Source: Ignavibacteria bacterium
GTDB lineage: Bacteria > Bacteroidota > Ignavibacteria > Tepidaquicellales > Tepidaquicellaceae
DNA: 64,000 nucleotides
Reading direction: 5' to 3'
Assembly: GCA_016719565.1 (NCBI GenBank)
Contig: JADJYU010000012.1
Coordinates: forward strand, 207,915-271,914
In this document: positions 50,601 to 59,649 of the stretch, in pieces
How positions within the stretch are numbered: position 1 is the first letter of the stretch
Layout: every line of letters begins with the position of its first letter
Position numbers and translations under genes: made by a program
The notes under the pieces: model-generated
Seen by the model: only the letters and a program-made list of their open reading frames with translations
What the model was told of the DNA's origin: nothing
Databases searched by the model: none

Positions 50601-51131
50601 CAATAATTTTAAACTAACATCTTACGGCGCAACAAAAGACTATGATTTAGAACTTAATTATTTATCCCAAACAGAACTTGGCAGATTTGGAAATGTCAAT
50701 ATTGAATTGTCTTCAAACAGCTCACAAACCTTTATTCCGGTTTGGAATAACATTACAAATACTCAGCTTGTTGTTCTTGTTGACTTGGGAACAACGGTAC
50801 TATTGACGATACTTTAAGAATTAATAATATACTTTCAAACATAGAAGAAGGATCACTTTCCATACCGGACAAATATTTCCTATAACAAAATTATCCTAAT
50901 CCATTCAATCCGTCAACATTGATTAAGTATAATATTAAAAAAGATGGTTTCATTTCATTGAAAGTTTATAACATTCTCGGAAAGGAAATGGCTTCAATAG
51001 TGAATGAAGTAAAACGCGCCGGAAGATATGAAGTCGATTTTAATGGTTCAAATCTCAGCAGCGGGATTTATTATTACAGATTGCAGGCGGGAGAATTTAT
51101 CGAGACAAGGAAAATGTTGATTTTGAAATAA
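47609..51131 (+). CDS. SBBP-repeat surface protein with cysteine-peptidase-like domain and T9SS sorting domain (several frameshifts)
   Basis: One gene of ~1170 codons. Signal peptide ending 'TSHSQ'; about eight SBBP propeller repeats ('NVYVTGYSDG', 'DYATIKYNS', 'QWVKRYNG'); a linker beta domain; then a peptidase-like domain with Cys in 'WNGSCFGLGIS' and, across a frame break at ~49880, His in 'GGHSLVPYKV', followed by 'YVYVYDNAQP'. The C-terminus is a T9SS type A domain ('NYPNPFNPST', 'NILGKEMASIVN', 'SGIYYYRLQAGEF'). Breaks near 47725, 47870, 49880, 50340 and 50815. It should be exported by T9SS and fixed at the surface. Confidence 0.82.
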
Positions 51132-51178
51132 AAATCTAAATTCTTTATACATGGAAAAAAATACTTTTCCAGTTACCT

Positions 51179-51899
51179 ATGCATTTCTTAATTTTTGTTA
51201 CCATCGTTGTACCTTTATTAGCCCAGGAAAACATCAAATCAAAAATTGAAATTGATAAAGAGAGAGATTTATTAAGAACAAATAAAGTGAAAGAAATCAT
51301 AATTAAAGGTAATCAAGGTTTACAGGATAAGACGAAAATTGATATAAACGGAATAAAAGTTGAAACAAAGGGCTTTTATAATAACGAAAGAGTCAATGTT
51401 GTAAATTTAAAATATGACCAAAAGCTCAACCTTATTGAAGAGATTATTACGGATATGAATCCGAGGATGGAATTAGTACTAAGTTTTATTATGATGAAAC
51501 TGGTAATGTAATAGGTGACGAAGAAGTTTGGGGACTTGATGAATCAAAAGGTCGGAAAATCATTATTATTATGATGGATTTGGAAATATTAATCGAATGA
51601 TTAAGTACGAGCATGAAACTAATTATTCTAATCAATATGAGGAAGGTAAATTAATGAGCACTACTGAAATTTGTAAAGGAAGGTGATTCCTTGGTAATTG
51701 TAATAAAATATACTTATGACAACGAGAATCGAATTTCAGAAGAAAATTTTTTTTTATAAAAACTGCAGTAGTAATGAACTTGAGCCACCGAAAATATCAA
51801 GTACTTTATATTATCAAAACGGTTTGATTAAAAAGAATTTGAAGGAGGAAAGAATACTGATGGATTTATTTTTTAAATTATATATACAATTTTTATTGA
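51179..51899 (+). CDS. Secreted YD-repeat-like protein 6 (several frameshifts)
   Basis: ATG 51179, signal peptide ending 'VPLLAQ', family motif 'IEIDKERDLLRTNKVKEIII', then YD-like repeats ('FYYDETGNVIGD', 'YYDGFGNINRMIKYE', 'YTYDNENRISEEN') spread over different frames, with breaks near 51465, 51555, 51680 and 51845. The joined end is TGA at 51897. It may be decaying: it borders clear remnants. Confidence 0.6.
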
Positions 51900-51954
51900 A
51901 ATGAAAATGTACTGTGAATGTAAATTTATTAATTAGAATTTGATATAAATTTGG

Positions 51955-52060
51955 AAATGAAAAAGGATTCATAGTTTTACTTGTAAAAGATAAGATATAT
52001 CAAAAGTAACATTCTTGGAAAGGAATTTGCTTCATTAGTGAATGAAAGCGTGTCGAATTT
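51955..52060 (+). pseudogene. Scrap of a T9SS sorting domain
   Basis: Sequence around 52010-52050 encodes 'NILGKEFASLVNE', near identical to 'NILGKEMASIVNE' in the domain ending at 51131, but with stops before and after and no anchor gene. It marks a lost T9SS cargo gene or a partial duplication. Confidence 0.6.
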
Positions 52061-52088
52061 ACAGATTTTAAAAAGTAAGAGCTTACTC

Positions 52089-52247
52089 ATGAAGATTATA
52101 AAATTATTATTTTTTTTATTTCTACCGGTCATTACGCTTGGGCAAAACAAACTTGATTCAGAGAAACCTATTGTAGGAGGTTTTTCAGCATATGGGGTCT
52201 GTTTTCAGTCTATAAATGCGTCACAAAGACCAGTCATGAGAATGTAA
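52089..52247 (+). pseudogene. 5' fragment of a secreted protein
   Basis: ATG 52089 starts a signal peptide ending 'VITLGQ', then ~30 residues ('KPIVGGFSAYGVCFQS') before the sequence joins the GH3 remnant out of frame. It looks like the start of a lost exported protein fused to another gene's 3' end. Confidence 0.5.
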
Positions 52248-52575
52248 AAGGTGATAGTCATAAAAAACTTATTTAATATAAATGGTGAGCTTAAGGAATT
52301 AGATGTATTTAAAGAAATGGAAAGATTGGAGTTATATAAATTACGGTTGGCCATATAGCAATTGAGAATTAACAAGATACCCATGACTTTACATCGACAC
52401 TATCCAGAAGAATTGTAACAGATCGGTTAAAAAAGAACTTGGATTTGAAGGTTTGGTAATATCAAATGCGATGAATATGAAAGCTGTGACAAAATTTTAG
52501 TCACCGTTATTGAATGGATGCCGGGCAATGAGCAGGAATATGAGTCAGTGAGGAAGGTGGTAAAGAGTAAAATTT
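52232..52575 (+). pseudogene. Decayed copy of the GH3 (NagZ-like) gene 3' half
   Basis: DNA here follows 41640-42075 closely ('GGTGATAGTCATAAA', 'AAGGAATTAGATGTATTTAA', 'GGATTTGAAGGTTTGGTAAT') with many substitutions, deletions and stops. Encoded scraps include 'ENVKGDSHKKL' and 'FEGLVISNAMNMKAVT', in which the nucleophile Asp of 'ITDAMNM' reads Asn. This is real decay rather than sequencing error, because the changes are mixed substitutions and multi-base losses. Confidence 0.85.
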
Positions 52576-52613
52576 TTAATTACAAATAAAAATTTATAAA
52601 TTATATTAAAATA

Positions 52614-54530
52614 ATGAAATTATATGTACTGATATTAATTTTTCGCATTTACAAATTGTTATTCTCAAATGGGAAATTCACCTTATCCTATAATATTTAT
52701 TCACGGTATAAACAGTGATGAAGAGACATGGAATGATGTTGTAAAGTTTTTAAATAAATCGTTTTCAATAGCGCAAATAACAAGCTAAACTTCGTGCTTA
52801 ATGCCCAAGGTGGAGATATTACAAATTATACAGAAGATGTAAATGTACTGTACGATATAAATGGCAATCTAGTAAACAAACTGTTAATTCAAATATTTTT
52901 CTAATAAACTTTAAAATTTTTGGAATCGTGATATTGACAACCCTAAAATTATAATTCATAGTAATGACGGACCTGGTACATTTTGGAGTCAGTCCAAAAG
53001 TAATGAATCTGCTATTTATAAACAGGGATTTGCATTAAGTAACTGTATTAAAAAAGTATTGGAAGTCACAGATGCTGATAAAGTTATATTAATTGGTCAT
53101 TCAATGGGAGGGTTAGCAATCCGGGAATATCTTCAAAGAACAGAAGATAATGGAGAAATGAAATGGTGGAACAATCCGAAAGATACAGACAATGGTCACA
53201 AAGTAGCGAAGATGTAAATTGTAATGGAAATTCAACTGATAATATCACAGGTATAAGTTCAGGAACGTCATTTAATAATTTATGTCCTCTTCCTTCTAAT
53301 ATAAATTACACCTGGGTTGTTTCCAAAAGTACTCCCACCGGAGATGGTTGTGTAGATGTTGACAGGCAATGGTTATATAATCAAAGTAAAAAAGCTGAGC
53401 CATTGAATGTAGCAGATACTCTAATGACAAATAAGATACATGCGGATTTTCTTGGGTTGAAAGGAATTACCCGAGATGTAAAAACAATTGTAAGAGCTTT
53501 AGATGAGCCGGATACAAAGGAGTTTGCTTACCCTTTGAAATTTAACACTTATTATTCAGGATATATAACAACTCAAACAAAAGTAGTAAATGAGGACATT
53601 GATTATTATAAAATATTAATACCTGAAGAAGGAAATTTATATGTAAATATTTCAGGAAGTAATTGCGGATTAACAGATATGGCATTGATTTCAGATCTTG
53701 ATTTAATAAATAAAACCGTAAATTCTAAATCTGTGCCATTAGAGCAAAATGTAACCGAAAAAGAATATTTTATACAAGGTAGAGGGAAAGGAAACAAAAA
53801 CCCTAAGTTAAAGAGCTATAAACTTAAAGTAAATTTTCTATCAAAAAATTTAAAAAATGGTCTTGTGGCTTATTATCGATTTAATGGAAATTCAAATGAT
53901 GAAAGTGGAAATAATAATAACGCTTCACAAGTTTGGGGAGCAGTATCTTATGTAAACGGAATTAGCCAACAAGCTATTAAATTTGGCGGGGTTTCAAAAC
54001 CCGGTCATGTCAAAATTCCTAATAGCAATTCGTTAAAATTCCAAAATGAGTTGAGTATAAGTTACTGGACTACAATTGATAGTTATGACGGAATGGATGG
54101 ATTAGGTAAATATATTACTGATGAAGCTCCAGCCTGTGTGTTTGCGAAAAGTCATGACAGAACCGGATTCCATTCTAAAAATGCAGCTAATAAAAATGGA
54201 AATTTTGGATCTGGTTTTTCAAACAATTATTTTAATTCTCCCTCCTTCAATATATCTGGAATAAGTAAGAATATTTATTTGCTAAAAAATTGGATCTATG
54301 TTACTTATGTGATCAACAAAGATACCGGATATGTTTATATAGATGGTTTACTAAATTATTCACAATCGAACATTGATAAATTTTCAATTGCTAATAAAGA
54401 AGATTTATATTTTGGAAAATTTTCAGATAACTGGTATCCTTATAACGGAAAAATTGACGAATTCAGAATATATAATAGGTCTTTAACACCGGAAGAAATT
54501 CTTCAATTATATAATGTTTTTAAAAATTAG
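52614..54530 (+). CDS. Alpha/beta-hydrolase (lipase-like) with C-terminal LamG domain (frameshifted)
   Basis: ATG 52614. The first third encodes, over broken frames, 'PIIFIHGINSDEETW' (oxyanion-hole start) and 'LIGHSMGGLAIREYLQRT' with the nucleophile Ser, then 'GHKVAK'. The next part begins 'DVNCNGNSTDNITGIS' and has 'GDGCVDVDRQWLY' and 'LDEPDT' as in related secreted lipases that I recall, but the usual stretch between ('TPHLGS' region) is absent, so an internal deletion is likely. The intact frame 53163-54530 ends with a LamG domain ('LVAYYRFNGNSNDESGNNN' ... 'GKIDEFRIYNRSLTP'). Confidence 0.7.
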
Positions 54531-54573
54531 TGTAGGATTATTTCTATTTTTAATTAAAAAATATTCATTTAAA

Positions 54574-55248
54574 ATGTTGAGAATCTTTATTTTTGTTTTA
54601 TTCTTATCTTTTACGAATATTTCTAATTTATTCTCAAAGACTGAGGATGAAAATAGAAATCCTAACTGTACCAGCTGGGTGTTATCAGACTCTCATTTCG
54701 AAGAGTTCAAAGTAAATAAAGAAATCTTAATTAATCGATTTAACAATTATTCGTATGAATATTCTTACAAAAAAATAATAAAAGAAAGTAGAAATGAAAA
54801 CAATAAATCTGATAATTCAATATTATTTCTTGGCAAGGAGTTAGAATTTGGAATTTCTACCGAAGTGTTTTTTAAAAACTTTCCTGAATTTAAAATATAT
54901 GATCCCAGTGAATTTGAAATTTTTGGAAGAGATTCTGATGTAGGTTTGGAAGTTTATTCTTTCATTTCTAAAAGTAATATTAATTTAAAAGAGTTCGATC
55001 CATTTGAAAACATGTATGTCATATTTGTAAAATTTAAGAATGATTCATTAACAGAATTTGAAATGTTTTCCGGTCATTCTGATGAAGGTTATACAATAGC
55101 AGATTCTATAAAAGTTCAATTCACTTTATCAAGATCAGAAATAGATGAAAATTTAGAGTATGAGAAATTGATTTATACAAAAGAAAATCTTGAAACATTT
55201 AGTTATTACTATGAGACTTTGTATTTGAAGATTGAACTTAAGAAATAA
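54574..55248 (+). CDS. Secreted hypothetical protein (224 aa)
   Basis: ATG 54574 opens a signal peptide ('FIFVLFLSFTNISNLFS'). The mature part is acidic with many Phe, Tyr, Glu and Lys ('SFISKSNINLKEFDPFENMY') and one Cys near the start. No family, repeat or active-site motif is recognised. It is intact, 43 bp after the lipase-LamG stop and 36 bp before the BNR gene, so co-expression is plausible. Confidence 0.6.
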   Translation: MLRIFIFVLFLSFTNISNLFSKTEDENRNPNCTSWVLSDSHFEEFKVNKEILINRFNNYSYEYSYKKIIKESRNENNKSDNSILFLGKELEFGISTEVFFKNFPEFKIYDPSEFEIFGRDSDVGLEVYSFISKSNINLKEFDPFENMYVIFVKFKNDSLTEFEMFSGHSDEGYTIADSIKVQFTLSRSEIDENLEYEKLIYTKENLETFSYYYETLYLKIELKK

Positions 55249-55284
55249 AGTTTCAGATAAATAATTTAACTAAAATTATCATTT

Positions 55285-57012
55285 ATGAAAAAAATTATTA
55301 AGGTTTTTCTGTTTTTACTTTCATCTTCGTTGTCAAGTGCCCAATGGGAACAGACGAATGGACCTTATGGTGGTGAAGTACATTGCCTCGCTGTTTCCAA
55401 AACAAACCTTTTTGCCGGGACAAATAACAACGGAGTATTTTTATCAACAAATAACGGTACAAGCTGGACGGAGGTCAATAGCGGATTAACAAGTAAATCC
55501 GTTTCATCACTTGCTGTTTCCGAAACAAACCTTTTTGCCGGGACAAATAACAACGGAGTATTTTTATCAACAAATAACGGTACAAGCTGGATGGAGGTCA
55601 ATAGCGGATTAACAAGTAAATCCGTTAAATCACTTGCTGTTTCCGGAACTAATCTTTTGCAGGCACAGTTTGACGAGGTGTATATTTATCAACTAATAAC
55701 GGCACTTGCTGGACTTCAATTGGATTAACAGATAGAAGTGTATACACTCTTGCAGTTTCAGGAGCAAATATCTTTGCTGGGACAAACAATGGGGTGTTTT
55801 TATCAACAAATAACGGTACAAGCTGGACGGAAGTCAATAGCGGATTAACAAGTAAATCCGTTTCATCACTTATTGTTTCCGGGATGAACCTCTTTGCAGG
55901 TACTTAGCGCGGTGGAGTATTTTTATCAACAAATAGCGGAGGACATTGGCAAGCAGTCAATGACGGATTAGGAAGTCTTGATGTTTTTGCATTTGCCGTT
56001 TCCTCAGGGCCAAACATCTTTGCAGGGACGTATAAAAATTTTAGAACTCTAGTTGTTATCGGAACTAATATTTTTGCAGGGACAGACGGAGGTGTATATT
56101 TATCCACAAATAACGGCACAAACTGGACTGCGGTCAATAACGGTTTAACAAATCAAACTGTTAGAAAACTCGCAGTTTCAGGATCAAACCTTTATGCCGG
56201 GAGTCATAATTATTCCGGAGGTGATTTATTTTTATCAACAAATAACGGAGACAGTTGGGCTGCGATAAATAATGGACTATCAAATCAATATATTAAGGCA
56301 CTTGCAGTTTCTGGAACAAATCTTCTTTGTGGGACTGATGATATATTAGAAGGCCATGTATTTTTATCAACAAATAACGGAAAGAGCTGGACTGAGATAA
56401 ATAACGGACTATCATTTCCATATATTGGAGCACTTGCAGTTTCCGGAACAAACCTCTTTGTAGGGGGTATTTCTTTCGAAGACGCAGTATTCTTTTCAGC
56501 AAATAACGGCAGAAACTGGAGTGCGATTGGATTAACTAAAAAACAAGTTTTATCACTTGCGGTCTCGGGAAAAACCTCTTCGTAGGATGTGATTTTAGTT
56601 TCTGGGCGGCGGAGTATTTTTATCAACAAACAATGGCGGAAGCTGGACTTCAATAGATACCGGATTAACGTATAAATCTGTTTATGTATTTGCAGTCTCA
56701 GGAACAAACCTCTTTGCGGGTACTGACGACGGAGTATATTCATCAGCAAATAACGGCATAAGCTGGACTGCGATCGGATTAACGAATAAAAAAGTTTTAT
56801 CACTTGCAGTTTCCGGAACAAACCTCTTTGCAGGGACTTTTTACGACGGAGTATTCTTATCAACAAATAATGGCACAAGTTGGGAAAATAAAAATCAGGG
56901 ATTCAACACAATTCCTAGAATCAATGATTTATTAATTTCAAATAATTACATCTTTGCTGGAACTGATGAACAATCTGTTTGGCGCAGAAGTTTAGAAGAA
57001 ATTTTGAAATGA
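55285..57012 (+). CDS. BNR/sialidase-type repeat propeller protein (many frameshifts)
   Basis: Signal peptide ending 'SLSSAQ', then about twelve repeats of ~46 residues built on 'LFAGT..NGVFLSTNNGTSW', with Asp-box-like 'STNNGTSW' turns, as in propellers that sit on the cell surface. The first three units are near identical in DNA (for instance 55401-55500 and 55530-55630). Frames break at about 55665, 55905 and 56575 among others. The end 'SVWRRSLEEILK' (TGA 57010) is the usual family finish without a T9SS domain. No catalytic residues expected. Confidence 0.75.
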
Positions 57013-57139
57013 ATGTAAGAATAGAGATTCTATCAGATAACTGAAATTAAATCTAAACTTGATAATTCATTGTTTATAAGACTATTTTCATATTCGAGAA
57101 TAAATAAATTTTTACTTAAAGGTAGAGCAAAAAATCATT

Positions 57140-58606
57140 TTGCTGTTTATAGTTTTTGCTTTTTCAATTTTATCATGCAATAAATTAGATAAAAATCTTG
57201 GAACCGTATCAGCCCGAATTGTTGCAGCAAAAGAGGGTCAAATTGAACACAAAAAAGATCATGAAATTATTGTCGGCTCCTTTTTAGGAGATGAACGAAG
57301 ATGTTACTACGGTGAAAATCCACCATCATCTTTGAATTTAATCTGGAAATGCTGGCTTGGCGGGGCAAAATCGCACATGATATATAATTTATCAGGTTCA
57401 AATATGCGCTATGGAGCCGGCTGGACAGGGCAGCCGTTATTGTTTAAGGAGAAAGAAAAATTATTTTTATTGCAGGGCTCTTTTGATTATAACCTCAGAA
57501 AGATTGACGCTTCAAATGGAAATGTTGAATGGAAATATTCTTTTGATGATGCGATCAAAGGAACCGGCACTTTGTATTTAAATAAAAACTCAGAAAGCGA
57601 AGAAAGCAGGTTTATAGTGCTTCAGGGCAGCAGACAGTCAGCAAGATCTGATTATAATTTCAGAGGTATTTCAGTAATTAGTGGTGAAGAACTTTTCAGA
57701 ATGAAGGTCGAGCGCACCAAAAGTTACAGCAGAGATGTTGACGGCTCTGCGCTCATAGTCGGAGATACAGCTTATATCGGTCTTGAAAATGGTATTTTTA
57801 AAGTGTTTAATCCGGGCAATAAAAATGTAGTAGAAAACGGAAAATTTTATGAACCCGAAGTATATAAAGAGATAAATTTATTTTCACAAAAAGATATTGC
57901 ACGGATTGGCGGCAATATAATTACTGAATCCTCGCCGGCTTATCTTGATGGCAGGATATATATTTCCTCCGGTTCGGGAAATGTTTATGGATATAATATT
58001 GCGAAAGTAGAAATTGACTGGGAATATTTTATTGGTTCAGACTTAAATGGATCGGCTGTAGTAACTGAGGACAGTTGTTTACTTATTCCGGTTGAAAAAC
58101 AATTTATTACCGGAAATGGCGGATTGTTGAAACTCGATCCAAGAAAGAAACCTGAAGATGCGCTTGTTTGGTATTTTCCGGTTGGAAATCTGAAGATGCT
58201 TTCATGGGACGGAGGAGTGATTGGAAGTGCATCAATTAATGATAAATATAAATCACCGAATACAAAATCACTGGCTGCATTCAGCGGTATAGACGGATAT
58301 TTATATGTCGTGGATTATAAGTCATCAGACGGAACTACAAATAGCTTTGACGGTAAAACGACAGTTGATAAACCCGAACTAATTTTTAAATATAAAACAG
58401 GATCATCGATATCTTCCCCTATATTATTTAAGGATAAATTAATTTCCTGTGGTTACGGTGGAATATATCTGTTTGAATTTGATGATGAAAACAATTTCAC
58501 TTTGATTGAAAAGAAAAATTATTATTTCGAAGCTACTCAGGTTGTTTACGATGGGAAAGTATTTATCGCTTCAAAGGATGGCTGGCTTTATTGTTTTGGG
58601 GATTAG
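57140..58606 (+). CDS. PQQ-like beta-propeller lipoprotein
   Basis: 488 aa from TTG 57140; the lipoprotein signal ('AFSILSCNK') is short, and a few upstream codons may belong to it, but no ATG is in frame. The body has repeats of 'G.(L/I)Y.(L/I)D...G...W.Y' type ('LRKIDASNGNVEWKYSF', 'IYISSGSGNVYGYN', 'LFKDKLISCGYGGIYLFEFD'), typical of PQQ-like quinoprotein folds without cofactor ligands. Intact. Codon use is less AT-rich than in the genes before. A strong terminator follows at 58702. Confidence 0.75.
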   Translation: MLFIVFAFSILSCNKLDKNLGTVSARIVAAKEGQIEHKKDHEIIVGSFLGDERRCYYGENPPSSLNLIWKCWLGGAKSHMIYNLSGSNMRYGAGWTGQPLLFKEKEKLFLLQGSFDYNLRKIDASNGNVEWKYSFDDAIKGTGTLYLNKNSESEESRFIVLQGSRQSARSDYNFRGISVISGEELFRMKVERTKSYSRDVDGSALIVGDTAYIGLENGIFKVFNPGNKNVVENGKFYEPEVYKEINLFSQKDIARIGGNIITESSPAYLDGRIYISSGSGNVYGYNIAKVEIDWEYFIGSDLNGSAVVTEDSCLLIPVEKQFITGNGGLLKLDPRKKPEDALVWYFPVGNLKMLSWDGGVIGSASINDKYKSPNTKSLAAFSGIDGYLYVVDYKSSDGTTNSFDGKTTVDKPELIFKYKTGSSISSPILFKDKLISCGYGGIYLFEFDDENNFTLIEKKNYYFEATQVVYDGKVFIASKDGWLYCFGD

Positions 58607-58701
58607 AATAATGTAGATCTGTATAAATATTATTGAATTAAATAAATTCAAATGCATAAAATAACATGCAATTTTTAATTTAATTACCATTGAAGTAAAA
58701 A

Positions 58702-58731
58702 ATACCTCGTTGCAAGAAACGAGGTATTTTT
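58702..58731 (+). terminator. Rho-independent terminator
   Basis: ATACCTCGTT (58702-58711) and AACGAGGTAT (58718-58727) form a perfect 10-bp stem with a 6-base loop, followed by TTTTTA and preceded by an A-run, so it may work in both directions. Confidence 0.88.
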
Positions 58732-58966
58732 ATCAACTGAATTTTATTTTATTCAACAATCGGTTAGGCTAAAATGAATGAATAGTTATATTGATTTAAA
58801 ATTATAAGTATTAATTTACTAAACATTAACATGATAATTTTTATTTAATAAATTTAATTCATTCTTTTCCTTCTTCCAAGTCCTAGCCTGGATAGGGCTA
58901 GTATATGTTTCACTCTTCTTCCTAAGCCTAACCCGCTCAAGCTGGGGCTTAGGCGGGAGGGGATGA

Positions 58967-59107
58967 AAATCCGAAGCTGTAAAACGTGCAAGAAAAATCG
59001 CAAAAAATAAAAAGTCCGAACTTGTAATTCACAACAAAGACGGAAAGATAAGTGACAAGGACAGTTATGGGAATGATCCGTTTCCTGCCAGAGACAAAGT
59101 GAAGTAA
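58967..59107 (+). pseudogene. DUF2188 remnant, longer copy
   Basis: One frame reads 'EAVKRARKIAKNKKSELVIH' and on to 'DGKISDKDSYGN', 'DPFPARDKVK' and TAA at 59105. This is the DUF2188 helix plus C-terminal block; the N-terminal strand region is missing and a TGA precedes it. The 3' 100 bp and the terminator match 11879-12034. Confidence 0.65.
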
Positions 59108-59136
59108 CAGAAAGAAATAAATAGTAATAACAGAAA

Positions 59137-59168
59137 CCCCGCTGTAAGAAAGCGGGGATTTTTATTTT
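59137..59168 (+). terminator. Rho-independent terminator after the DUF2188 remnant
   Basis: CCCCGCT and AGCGGGG form a perfect 7-bp stem, followed by ATTTTTATTTTT. It is the homologue of the terminator at 12004. Confidence 0.88.
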
Positions 59169-59649
59169 TCATACTGCACTCCTCCTTACCAAGCCCGGCT
59201 TCTCCTCCTTCCCAAGCCCCAGAGGCTGTGTGAAAAGGCGTGTTTTGGAAATTAAGTTTGAGTTTTAAATAAAAACTCAAACTTTCTAAAAAATTCCCAG
59301 GAAGGATTTGTCTTTTCCCAATCTCCCAGCTTGGGAAGGGCCAGTGTATGTTTCACTCTGCCTCCTAAGCCGGAACCACCCAGGCCGGGGCTTGGGCGGG
59401 AGAGGAAGTAAAGTAGGGGCTTGGGCAGGAGAGGAAAAATGAGAAATAAGATAAATTAAAAAAACAGGCGGTTATTCACTTGTTCTTTGAAATAATTAGT
59501 TTTTTTAATTAAATTGGATTACCCTAACAATATGAAAACTGAATGAAGATGTGAATCTCCACTCCTGCAGTTAAATTTGAATTTAAATTTCTTTATTATA
59601 ATTTTAATTAAAATTTTTAATAGAATGGTATGATTCTTTTTACACTCCT

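Larger units (their letters stand above)
58870..59440. repeat. Dispersed CCTAAGCC/GGCTTAGG palindromic repeats
   Basis: CCTAAGCC...GGGGCTTAGGCGGGAG at 58921-58959 recurs as CCTAAGCC...GGGGCTTGGGCGGGAG near 59366-59402, each preceded by TATGTTTCACTCT. Shorter versions lie near 59190-59215 and 59415-59433. These are a second, GC-rich extragenic repeat family distinct from the REPs at 7-9 kb. Confidence 0.7.
58607..59649. other. 1.04-kb gene-free stretch with terminators and palindromic repeats
   Basis: Contains a terminator (58702-58731), palindromic repeats (58856-59440), a DUF2188 remnant (58967-59107) and a second terminator (59137-59168). The last ~180 bp before hsdR are AT-rich and probably hold its promoter. 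No intact gene is seen on either strand. Confidence 0.75.
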
